From contig NC_092582.1 in assembly GCF_037975245.1 (NCBI RefSeq), positions 21,850,577 to 21,914,576 of the forward strand: DNA of 64,000 bases. Reading direction: 5' to 3'. Position 1 is the first letter of the stretch, and each line of letters begins with the position of its first letter. Below, piece by piece: positions 36,201 through 44,439 of this stretch. A model generated the notes under the pieces. That model saw nothing but the letters and a program-made list of their open reading frames with translations, was not told the DNA's origin and did no database searches. A program made the position numbers and the translations under genes. This DNA is from Apostichopus japonicus. Its lineage: Eukaryota; Echinodermata; Holothuroidea; Aspidochirotida; Stichopodidae.

Positions 36201-38881
36201 CTAAAGTGGGATAGTGGGATGCATTGTAAAACTGACATTAAGTGGGTTTGGGTAAGTTCCTATAGCGGGATGCATTGTAAAACTGACACCAAGTGGGATT
36301 GGGTACCGTCCTGTAGTGGGATTCATTGTAGAACTGACATTTAGTGGGATGGGGTATCGTCCTATAGTGGGATGCATTGTTGAACTGACATTAAGTGGGA
36401 TTGGGTATCGTCCTATAGTGGGATGCATTGTAAAACTGACATTAAGTGGGATTGGGTACCGTCCTATAATGGGATGCATTGTAGAACTGACATTAAGTGG
36501 GATTGCGCATCGTCCTACAGTGGGATACAATTGTAGAACTTACATTAAGTGGGATTGGGTATCGTCCAATAGCGGGATGCATTGTTGAATTGACATTAAG
36601 TGGGATGGCGTATCGTCCTATAGTGGGATGCATTGTAGAACTGGCATTAAATGGGATTGGGTACCGTCCTATAGCGGAATACAATTGTAGAACTGACATT
36701 AAGTGGGATGGCGTACCGTCTTATAGTGGGATGCATTGTAGAACTGGCATTAAATGGGATTGGGTACCGTCCTATAGCGGAATGCAATTGTAGAACTGAC
36801 ATTAAGTGGGATGGCGTATCGTCCTATAGTGGGATGCATTGTTGAACTGATATTAAGTGGGATTGCGTATCGTACTATAGTGGGATGATTGTAGAACTGA
36901 CATTAAGTGGGATGGCGTATCGTCCTATAGTGGGATGCATTGTTGAACTGACATTAAGTGGGATTGGGTATCGTCCTATAGTGGGATGCATTGTTGGATT
37001 GACATTAAGTGGGATGGCGTATCGTCCTATAGTGGGATGCATTGTTGAACTGATATTAAGTGGTTTTGGGTAAGTTCCTATAGCGGGATGCATTGTAAAA
37101 CTGACATCAAGTGGGATTGGGTACCGTCCTATAGCGGAATGCAATTGTAGAACTGACATTAAGTGGGATGGCGTATCGTCCTATAGTGGGATGCATTGTA
37201 GAACTGGCATTAAATGGGATTGGGTACCGTCCTATAGCGGAATACAATTGTAGAACTGACATTAAGTGGGATGGCGTATCGTCCTATAGTGGGATGCATT
37301 GTAGAACTGGCATTAAATGGGATTGGGTACCGTCCTACAGCGGAATGCAATTGTAGAACTGACATTAAGTGGGATGGCGTATCGTCCTATAGTGGGATGC
37401 ATTGTTGAACTGATATTAAGTGGGATTGCGTATCGTACTATAGTGGGATGTATTGTAGAACTGACATTAAGTGGGATTGGGTATCGTCCTATAGCGGGAT
37501 GCAATTGTAGAACTGACATTAAGTGGGATTGCGTATCGTACTACATTGGGATGCATTGTAGAACTGACATTAAGTGGGATTGCGCATCGTACTATAGTGG
37601 GATGCATTGTAGAACTGACATTAAGTGGGATTGCGTATCGTACTATAGTGGGATGCATTGTAGAACTGACATTAAGTGGGATTGGTTATCGTCCTATAGT
37701 GGGATGCATTGTAGAACTGACATTAGGTGGGATTGGGTATCGTCCTATAGCGGGATGCAATTGTAGAACTGACAATAAGTGGGATTGGGTACCGTCCTAA
37801 AGTGGGATAGTGGGATGAATTGTAGAACTGACATTAAGTGGGTTTGGGTAAGTTCCTATAGCGGGATGCATTGTAAAACTGACATCAAGTGGGATTGGGT
37901 ACCGTCCTATAGCGGAATGCAATTGTAGAACTGACATTAAGTGGGATGACGTATCGTCCTATAGTGGGATGCATTGTAGAACTGGCATTAAATGGGATTG
38001 GGTACCGTCCTATAGCGGAATACAATTGTAGAACTGACATTAAGTGGGATGGCATATCGTCGTATAGTGGGATGCATTGTAGAACTGGCATTAAATGGGA
38101 TTGGGTACCGTCCTATAGCGGAATGCAATTGTAGAACTGACATTAAGTGGGATGGCGTATCGTCCTATAGTGGGATGCATTGTAGAACTGGCATTAAATG
38201 GGATTGGGTACCGTCCTATAGCGGAATGCAATTGTAGAACTGACATTAAGTGGGATGGCGTATCGTCCTATAGTGGGATGCATTGTTGAACTGATATTAA
38301 GTGGGATTGCGTATCGTACTATAGTGGGATGATTGTAGAACTGACATTAAGTGGGATGGCGTATCGTCCTATAGTGGGATGCATTGTTGAACTGATATTA
38401 AGTGGGATTGCGTATCGTACTATAGTGGGATGCATTGTAGAACTGACATTAAGTGGGATGGCGTATCGTCCTATAGTGGGATGCATTGTTGAACTGATAT
38501 TAAGTGGGATTGCGTATCGTACTATAGTGGGATGCATTGTAGAACTGACATTAAGTGGGATGGCGTATCGTCTTATAGTGGGATGCATTGTAGAACTGAC
38601 ATTAGGTGGGGATCGGTAGAGTGCTATACTCAGTGATATGCACTGAAAACAAAAGTTTAATAAACACATGTCTTCTATTAACATCATCTCTGTTTCTCAA
38701 TATTTTGGACATATATTGAGACATGGTGTTACCAGTCATAACAATGAGAAAACAAATATTAAACTCACCCAGGTCTGTAGGAAAGCTCCTGCAAATAATA
38801 GTAGAGGATTGTCAAGCTGACGGCAAGCATTGCAATGATTACGAATATCTTGAATTTTCCAGTCCATATTTTGGACGACAT
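21065..38881 (-). CDS. ST8SIA: Alpha-2,8-sialyltransferase (ST8SIA family), seven coding exons, whole gene span
   Basis: Joining exons 38881-38769, 35274-35182, 31932-31779, 30603-30491, 26543-26454, 22450-22215 and 21297-21065 gives 1032 nt, 343 residues plus stop, the usual family length. All introns have GT-AG ends and phases agree. The protein is a type II Golgi enzyme that moves sialic acid from CMP-sialic acid onto sialylated glycans. It shows a signal anchor (about 12-29); motif L from Cys132 ([16 protein letters not shown] through DFVFRCNLAP); motif S 263-289 (RLSTGF to GFWPF); motif III YHYYDD 303-308; motif VS His315-x4-Glu320; and Cys340 near the C-terminus, as ST8SIA enzymes have for a disulfide. 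N-glycosylation sequons include NFS, NSS and NFT. The subtype (mono-, oligo- or polysialyltransferase) is not resolved. All parts look intact. Confidence 0.95.
21597..21815 (-). repeat. Dispersed repeat with L2/CR1-type 3' end in the last ST8SIA intron
   Basis: On the minus strand it ends ATTTATGCGCTATATAAATAA followed by an (AAT)n-type microsatellite at 21600-21620. The GCGCTATnTAAATnC phrase is the 3'-end signature shared with the LINE at 51070. It could be a SINE that borrowed this tail or a LINE 3' fragment. Confidence 0.5.
22215..22450 (-). CDS. ST8SIA: ST8SIA exon 6
   Basis: A 236-nt exon with acceptor actttgcag encodes [27 protein letters not shown] and [12 protein letters not shown] up to RLST of motif S. 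The donor is gtttgt. Readthrough past it would add residues lacking the motif S core, so splicing here is required. Confidence 0.93.
22485..24680. other. ST8SIA intron DNA without recognised features
   Basis: Several short frames exist on both strands but none has splice-bounded similarity to the enzyme or another family. A small G/C hairpin (gggggcaggcccccc-like) sits near 22815. Confidence 0.5.
24683..26425. repeat. Composite dispersed repeat with 399-bp tandem core
   Basis: It lies in ST8SIA intron 5. The left end has acaagagcccaagggcac and ggttccttgcttgggg; the right end has a hairpin pairing GGTTCCTT (26392-26399) with AAGGAACC (26410-26417). The 8-bp cagaagaa occurs outside both ends (24675-24682 and 26426-26433), compatible with a target duplication. 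The core repeats with an exact 399-bp period, for example TGACCTttggTGACCT at 25241 and 25640 and its near-copy at 26039. A CA/CATA microsatellite lies at 26319-26374. No protein is encoded and the element class is unknown. Confidence 0.7.
26454..26543 (-). CDS. ST8SIA: ST8SIA exon 5 (end of motif L)
   Basis: A 90-nt exon with acceptor tgctcag and donor gtaat encodes [14 protein letters not shown] and [11 protein letters not shown]. It is boxed in by repeats: a 50-bp minisatellite begins 34 bases upstream of its acceptor and a dispersed repeat ends 29 bases past its donor. Confidence 0.95.
26578..27133. repeat. 50-bp tandem minisatellite (about 11 copies)
   Basis: The unit contains CACAGTGATGACACTCTGTC, then CAGGGCAACGGTCTTACTGT and CCTACCTGGT. 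It lies in ST8SIA intron 4, starting 34 bases upstream (in transcript sense) of the exon 5 acceptor, so it occupies the branch-point region. Alternating variants (ttcaacgg/ggcaacgg) suggest a 100-bp higher-order unit. Confidence 0.96.
27134..30203. other. ST8SIA intron 4 DNA; small duplications only
   Basis: It contains a CGTTGTTGTCTAAACTTACG-type short tandem at about 27785-27908 and a duplicated segment (28314-28372 and 28430-28488, both with aatcaagta, gccagcataaaa-like and actg phrases). C-rich runs are at about 27160-27182, 29230-29255 and 29395-29415. No exon is recognised. Confidence 0.5.
30212..30469. mobile_element. hAT-like miniature TIR element (258 bp) beside the ST8SIA exon 4 donor
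   Basis: It belongs to the same family as 14591-14889, in inverted orientation. The ends are CAGGCACGTAACC and a diverged GCTGCGCCCCTG. The flanks are caaatggg (30204-30211) and caaatgtg (30470-30477), a 7 of 8 match. The core starts at 30418 on the minus strand. Confidence 0.82.
30491..30603 (-). CDS. ST8SIA: ST8SIA exon 4 (sialyl motif L, first part)
   Basis: A 113-nt exon with acceptor ttctacag and donor gtgag encodes [27 protein letters not shown] and DAADFVF, the CMP-sialic-acid binding motif L. A miniature TIR element is inserted only 14-21 bases past its donor. Confidence 0.95.
31779..31932 (-). CDS. ST8SIA: ST8SIA exon 3
   Basis: A 154-nt exon with acceptor ttattcag and donor gtatcc encodes [14 protein letters not shown] through [13 protein letters not shown], the pre-motif-L region of the catalytic domain. 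It ends in phase 0. Confidence 0.9.
32250..32612 (-). repeat. tRNA-derived SINE, family 2, in ST8SIA intron 2
   Basis: On the minus strand it begins GGGCGTTGTGG at 32612, with box A TGGTCAAGTGG (32604-32594) and box B GGTTCGAGCCT (32560-32550). A central body with CCTTGGGCAAGGCGCTTTAT follows, then an A-rich tail at 32248-32280. It lies in the same sense as the host gene. Confidence 0.85.
32613..34215. other. ST8SIA intron 2 DNA, no gene seen
   Basis: An AT-rich self-similar stretch of aattgaattcaatattgaattg words occupies about 32920-33020. Nothing else is recognised. Confidence 0.5.
34216..35161. repeat. 18-bp tandem minisatellite (about 52 copies)
   Basis: The unit is GGGGATGTCCATCAGTTT with ccA/ccG and gttt/ggtt variants. 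Because 18 is a multiple of three, long frames stay open on both strands (about 320-356 codons), but these read as a six-residue repeat with no domain or splice context. The array ends about 20-27 bases inside ST8SIA intron 2 from the exon 2 donor. Confidence 0.97.
35182..35274 (-). CDS. ST8SIA: ST8SIA exon 2 (stem region)
   Basis: A 93-nt exon with acceptor tgtgacag and donor gtaag encodes [14 protein letters not shown] and on to ITQLR, a helical luminal stem. An 18-bp minisatellite starts about 27 bases into the following intron. Confidence 0.85.
35395..36040. other. ST8SIA intron 1 DNA, no gene seen
   Basis: A G run sits at 35460-35472. No exon is recognised. Confidence 0.5.
36041..38612. 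repeat. 51-bp tandem minisatellite (about 50 copies, 2.6 kb)
   Basis: The unit is CGTCCTATAGTGGGATGCAT, then TGTAGAACTGACATTAAGTG and a short variable end (GGATTGGGTAT or GGATGGCGTAT). Some units are 52 bp (atgcAattg). 51 bp is 17 codons, so frames stay open on both strands without being genes. Alternating unit types create a higher-order repeat of about 103 bp (for example 36630-36850, 37190-37400, 37975-38280). It fills most of ST8SIA intron 1. Confidence 0.97.
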
Positions 38882-38936
38882 CTTGATCAGCTTATGACTT
38901 GAATGATATACATTGTGTATTATACAACATAATGAT
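38769..38936 (-). CDS. ST8SIA: ST8SIA exon 1 of the coding region (signal anchor)
   Basis: The exon runs from an acceptor (ctttttcag, exon from 38936) to a donor gtgag at 38768. The ATG at 38881 starts [11 protein letters not shown] followed by a hydrophobic span and [12 protein letters not shown], a classic short cytosolic tail plus membrane anchor. An upstream short ORF begins in the same exon and ends before this ATG. Since an acceptor precedes it, at least one non-coding exon lies upstream (above 38936), not identified. Confidence 0.88.
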
Positions 38937-39230
38937 CTGAAAAAGAAAAATCACACTAATCCTAAATTTGGAGAAATAATATCCATCATTCTGCTGAACG
39001 TATACCTCCTCAAATCCATCTATTTATTCACACATGTTAATTTGTACATTTTCCTACAGTGAAATAAGAGGAAAAAAAACATGTGTTTGGTCTATTATTT
39101 TTATTTTGGTGACATATTTTGCCAAATATGTCACCAAAAACAGAACTAGTATTGTTCGATACAGGTGACAAACGCCTACAATGGAATTACGACCTTCCTT
39201 ACCGGTTTCGAACCTCTGGACATACGATCA

Positions 39231-39389
39231 GCGTCCTTGGCCTAGTTGGTTAGGGTGTCCGCGTACAGAGCGGGAGGCCCGGGTTCGAATCCCGGTGAAG
39301 GCTGGAAGTTTTTTCACTGTTCTTGATTTTCCAGCTCATTACGATTTTCATTTATATATATTCATTTGCCTTTGTTGTTTGCCTCCATT

Positions 39390-39437
<48 letters not shown>

Positions 39438-39503
39438 TCCAACTCATTGCGATTTCAATTATATATATATATATATATATATATTCCAACTCATTGCGAT
39501 TTC

Positions 39504-39588
<85 letters not shown>

Positions 39589-39620
39589 TTTGCCTTTGTC
39601 TTTTGCCTCCATTTCATTAA
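39231..39620 (+). repeat. tRNA-derived SINE, family 3, with TA-repeat tails
   Basis: The tRNA-like head (39231-39304) has box A TGGCCTAGTTGG (39238-39249) and box B GGTTCGAATCC (39282-39292), a perfect T-stem CCGGG/CCCGG and a 7-nt anticodon loop GTACAGA. The acceptor ends do not pair well, so it is not a working tRNA. The tail contains three related segments (tcca(g/a)ctcatt(a/g)cgattt) separated by long TA microsatellites (39402-39585). Confidence 0.82.
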
Positions 39621-40859
39621 CAGAGTCTGTTCAAAGTATCTTTCGAGATCCGGCTTTAGGAATCACAAACTGTTCATGAGTTGCTCTTGAAGGAAATGAA
39701 TCACACTAATACAGACAAAACAGCTAATGTAATAAAGTCAATAAACGGACAAAGCGACAAGAAAGCGAAAGCGAGAAAATAAAAATAAAGTCAATTATTT
39801 GTCAGACGCCATTATTGATGTTCGTGAACGAGATGTGTGTGTGTTGAACGAGATCGGTTAATCTTAATCATTGAACGAAAGGAAATGTCACATGATTTTC
39901 AGGCGAAGCCCAATACTGCCCATGTTTTGTCATGGCTAGTAACTATGCTTCCCAAGTTAAGCACACTGCAGCTAACAAATACATTGCTTTCCTTTTTTTC
40001 ACTTCAGCGTTCATCTTTAACACTTTCAACATTATAACATCGTTGAGATAGCATCCTTGAGGAAGACCTATACAATTTTTAAATTCATGATGAATTGACA
40101 AGTCTCAAATCTTTTGCTGGTAAAACCAACTACACTATTTTTCATGCCAGTAAACAAGAACCATGCATGCTTCCTGTAGGGAGCTTTATTTTCTATTGAA
40201 TTGAAATTAACAAATCATGTAGTATACAAATAATGAATGGTTATGAGTGCAATAGTGCAAATATTTCATGAGTTGAAAGATGTACTTTGTTCCATTCAAC
40301 GAGGCGCATGCACGAATGGAAACCATCCATTATTTGTTTTATACAACATATTATATTAAGATGGGTAAAATGCCCTCATGCAACAGATTTTTTTGAACAG
40401 ACAGGTTTCTCTGCTCTCTTACCATTGGAAAAAAGTGTTACCAAAAAAGTATAACCCATGGTTCTATTTCATAGAGTGGAATAGAGCGGATTTTGCATGC
40501 AATCAACGAGCAATTGACCAATCAAATGACCAGAATACAATTAGGTGTTGTATAATATAAAATATCGTAGTGAGCTTTTGAATATGCAGAGCGTGGTACT
40601 GCTTCTTTATACTGATAAGTGCTCTTGCCATGCTATGGGGGTATCATGATTGACCAATTGCTGGACACCCTGTCTCCATTAGTATTATACCGCAGTTAGT
40701 GTAGTGACGATACTTGAAATAATAATGACTGGAATTCAATGTTCTCTTAGTTAATGTAAAGTCTTGGTATGTGGTAATAGTTATTATACGTATATATAAT
40801 AAGGTTCGCGTGGTGATGCGAGTCGTATCGCTGCGCTGGATGGAAAGGCACGCTAGAGG
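39621..40859. other. Non-coding DNA upstream of ST8SIA, no gene seen
   Basis: The sialyltransferase 5'-UTR exon and promoter should lie at or beyond here on the minus strand, but I cannot pick them out. Confidence 0.45.
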
Positions 40860-40867
40860 TGTGCATC

Positions 40868-41312
40868 CATAGGCGTAGGAGCCTAATTTGATTTGGGGGG
40901 GCTGTAACGACTTGCCCGAAAAGTATAGCCAAAATTTGCTCCGCGCGCATTCAACATTTCGATGTGCATATCATACAGGCATTCATCGGTTATTACATCA
41001 CATGCCTTTACCCGATGAATGCTTATATGATATGCACACTAAGATGTTGAATGCGCGCGAATCGCGCGAAAATTTTGGTTATATTTTCCGTGTTATCACC
41101 CTTTCATATTGGTTATAATATTGGGGAAGTTGTTACGATAATAATAATAATATCAGTTTAACTATTGAAAAACCATTGCAAATTAACCATTGCAAATTAT
41201 TCTTCTTTCAGTAGGTGCCCGAAAAATTATCACCATATTGCCCGAATTTTCACCAAAAATTTTGGTTGGGGGGGCTGCAGCCCCCCCCCAGCCCCCGCCT
41301 CCTACGCCTATG
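40868..41312. mobile_element. hAT-like miniature TIR element (445 bp) with internal foldback
   Basis: The ends CATAGGCGTAGGAG and CTCCTACGCCTATG (near-perfect inverses) are flanked by a perfect 8-bp duplication tgtgcatc (40860-40867 and 41313-41320). Inside, two arms of about 46 bp (40943-40989 and 41011-41058) are imperfect inverses around a 21-base loop. G and C runs flank the right end (41269-41297). Confidence 0.93.
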
Positions 41313-41642
41313 TGTGCATCCCAGTATAACTAATTAGCTGGTAGCGTGGTGTTCTGACAGAATTAACGCGCTGAAGAATTGAAACTTGAACAGAAGTCGA
41401 TGGTAATATAGTCCGTTTCGGGTGAAAAGATTATTATGTAGAAGATTATATGATTGGTTGTGTGTCATCACACTTAGTACCATAGGCCACTGTCATCCCA
41501 GGTACAGGATCCGCTGTTGTAATGGTCTCGTTGGATTTTAGCAGGGAGTTGCTTCCATCATGAACAACTCCCTGGTTTTAGCTGGTTTTACTTGTCTAAT
41601 AAATCAACGGTTATTCTCATCTCTGGTGTCGCCCTTATTCAG

Positions 41643-41985
41643 CAGTGGCGGAGCTAGGGGTATTGGTCAAGGGGGGCGAGAATGGTCTGTAGGGGCGCTT
41701 TTGACACTATCTAAGCGGAGCGCCACCACAGGTTGGCGCGGAGCGTACCGATTTTTTTTGGAGTATAGATACTCTCTAAATCGCCGGAAATGACCCTTTC
41801 CGGGCCTTGCTAATTTGCAGATAATGTGACAAATGTCAATAGGTAGATGAGAGCGCAATAAAAAAAGTCAATAATCGCGAATAAGTAAAAAGTGGTAAAA
41901 AGCTGAAAAGGGCGCCAGCAGTCCATTTGAGTCCGTCAGGGGGGGGGGGGATCCTCCCTCTGACTGTATGGACGCTCCGCCACTG
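41643..41985. mobile_element. hAT-like miniature TIR element (343 bp), same family as 9275-9638
   Basis: The ends CAGTGGCGGAGC and GCTCCGCCACTG are identical to the 9.3-kb copy, in reverse orientation. The core begins at 41707 and a G run is at 41940-41950. The flanks show ccttatt on both sides, but the left copy is separated from the end by a few bases, so the duplication is imperfect. Confidence 0.9.
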
Positions 41986-41989
41986 CCTT

Positions 41990-42663
41990 ATTAAATTATT
42001 GTTTTTACCGACTTAATCGACGGACATACTCATCATATCGCCCTCTTTCATCGGTGCGCGTCCCTTCAATATTTAAGTTTAAGAATTGTTGATCTCCGAT
42101 CCCATGGCATGCGCATCAAGCGAATGACCTTTGTAACTCTCTGATTAAGTACACTGGTATGTTTGATAGCATTAGAGATATCTTTCCAATTAAAACAGCA
42201 GTTCAAGTTTACTATATTCTTTCATATATATTCCGAAATATCATGTGCTATTTATGTCTGTTGTACAGCTAAGACTAGTAGGCTACCCTGAATCCACTTC
42301 AGATAGTGAAAATTGGTTAATTAAACTGCTTACTGGCAGCCATAGGCACTTTCCCACTAACTTACTTTACAGGAAATATAAATTTGTAAAACGTCAGTGA
42401 TATTCATACGTACTGTGTTTGTAGCGTACTTTATAATTATCGTAAGGGTATATGCTTCCGTCTGTTACATCGAATTGTATAAGAGTGCGTAATAATAGCG
42501 ATTACGATATACATACACGTAATTTAATTTTTTTTCGAAGTCTTTCAGGGGTGGATTATACGAACATCCGGGTGGATTAAGAGCATAAAAAATAGTACAG
42601 CTTAATTTCAAATGTTATCAGTTTTTTTTTTAATATAATTGCTCAAAGTAGTGAGCATGCAAG
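41990..42663. other. Non-coding DNA left of the Gypsy element
   Basis: No gene or clear repeat was recognised. Confidence 0.5.
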
Positions 42664-44396
42664 TGTAACCGGAGCATAACCTGGTTAATGTTTTGTATAG
42701 TTATCATTTTCTTTTATTTTCCTACTTTTGTTTTTATTCATTTGATCATTTTCTTTTGTTTGTTTGTTTTTATTCATTTGACAATGAATAACCTTTACTT
42801 GGTAGATTTATGAGTTCCCTTAATTTTCACTTTTATTGCCAACTACTACATGGCAACAGTTAGTGGTCAGGTGGCCCTGTGTGACCTGTCTTTTTCTTAA
42901 GTTAAGTAATTGTTTTGCGTGGTCCTTTTTTCTAGGAATATATGAGTGGCTCCAAGAGTCTATCCCTTTTCAGAACTGTGGGTTAAATAGACAATTTTAT
43001 AACTTTTTTTTGGTTAGATAGGAATGTTTTGGTGATAGATGATTATTTTAAAATGTACCAAAGGACACCATAAGTTAAGTAATGTGTCTGGTAAATTATG
43101 TATTAAGTGTTAATTGACAGCTGGTTGGTCACTGGACCTCGGATACCAGGAAGTGGAGGGCAAGCTGGTCTAGAGTAGGGGGGGGGGGAAGTTGAGACAA
43201 AGGCTAAATCATGAATATTCAATGAACCAAGCTTTGTGTTTAATTGGTTTAAGGTGGTCATGTGTGAGTTGCCTTGTACTATTATTATGGGATGTATTCT
43301 TATTATTATGGGATGTATTCTTATTATTATGGGATGTATTTTAATTATTATGGGATGGAGTGAATAGGGTAGCATGGTAGGGGGAAATTAAGATAAGACA
43401 CTGACGCCGAGTTAAGTTTACAGTAGTTAGAGGAGAAGAGTAGAAGGATTAAGTTTGTAATAGTTAGAGGAGAAGAGGGGAAGGATTAAGTTTGAAATGG
43501 TTGGGTACGAGATCATAATTATTTTCTTTGACTAACTCTACCAGTAATAGAGTAGAGGACCAGTATTAAATTAATTAGAATTTAAATGGACACTTAATTA
43601 AAGCTATTTACCCATGGAGTTTTTATAGAAGTTTAGTGAATACCTGGAGCTTGTTCTACAAATGGATATTCTATTTTAGTAAAAACCTGGAACTGTTTTA
43701 CAAGGAAATTTCATATTTAATAAAAGTTTAACACCCGGAGCTGTACCAATGGAGGCAGAACTATATTTCATCCTGTGCTAATATCTGGCAACCCTAAAAT
43801 TTTCTGTTGTGATGGAACTGAACTATAAATTCCCATTTTAATTCAATGTTTGGATCCGGAATTGAACCCCTGCGATGACCCAACCCGAGTGATGAACAGT
43901 TTCTCCTAGAGACGCCCCAAGCTGAGACGCCCCAAGAGGTTATTTCCCCGAGTCGCGAGATGTTCAGAGAACCACCCAATCCAGAGACGTACCCAACTAA
44001 GTGAACCGCCCTAGAAGTTCCCTAAGGAGACAATTTCGTTCTCAAATTGTATTCGGTCGACCCGCGCCGCGATTTTGTTATTATTTTCGTTGGGACTGAT
44101 AAGTATTATTTTTCCATTAAGTTCAGTGAAGTTCAGTTATAAGAAGTAAGAGTTCCGAGATATGTAAGTTACACCCATTTATATAATTTCACATTAAGTT
44201 AAAGTAACCCCATTGATATAATACAACGTTCATGTGCATCGTTAACACACCACTTTACCTTTATTTGTTTGTTTTTTTAAGTTGTCCCCACGATCTCAGA
44301 GTAAACCGGCCCTACCTAATTTGGAGGTGTCACTTGTAATCTTCCCAAACCTAAAAATATATTTACGCCTGGTTACTTCGTTTTTGGCCGGCTACA
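42664..44396 (+). repeat. Left LTR of defective Gypsy element
   Basis: It begins TGTAACCGGAGC and ends GCCGGCTACA, matching 47637-49360 along its length. It contains an AATAAA at 43719-43724 and three copies of a TTATTATGGGATGTATT unit (43281-43360), where the right LTR has two. Indels and point differences between the two LTRs show the insertion is not recent. Confidence 0.93.
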
Positions 44397-44400
44397 TAAT

Positions 44401-44420
44401 TGGCGCCCGTTTATGGGACC
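44401..44420 (+). other. Primer-binding site of the Gypsy element
   Basis: TGGCGCCCGTTTATGGGACC starts four bases after the LTR end. A TGG-initial sequence here is the expected complement of a tRNA 3' end. The tRNA identity was not determined. Confidence 0.7.
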
Positions 44421-44439
44421 TGATTACAATTTGTTTCTC

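Noticed and set aside
36201-38687. Many frames of 60-150 codons reading a 17-residue repeat
   Set aside because: They come from the 51-bp minisatellite, appear on both strands, and have no start context, domain or splice support.
39231-39304. Functional tRNA gene (Cys-like anticodon ACA)
   Set aside because: The acceptor strands do not pair, the D-loop region is irregular and SINE tail sequence follows. It is best read as a tRNA-derived SINE head.
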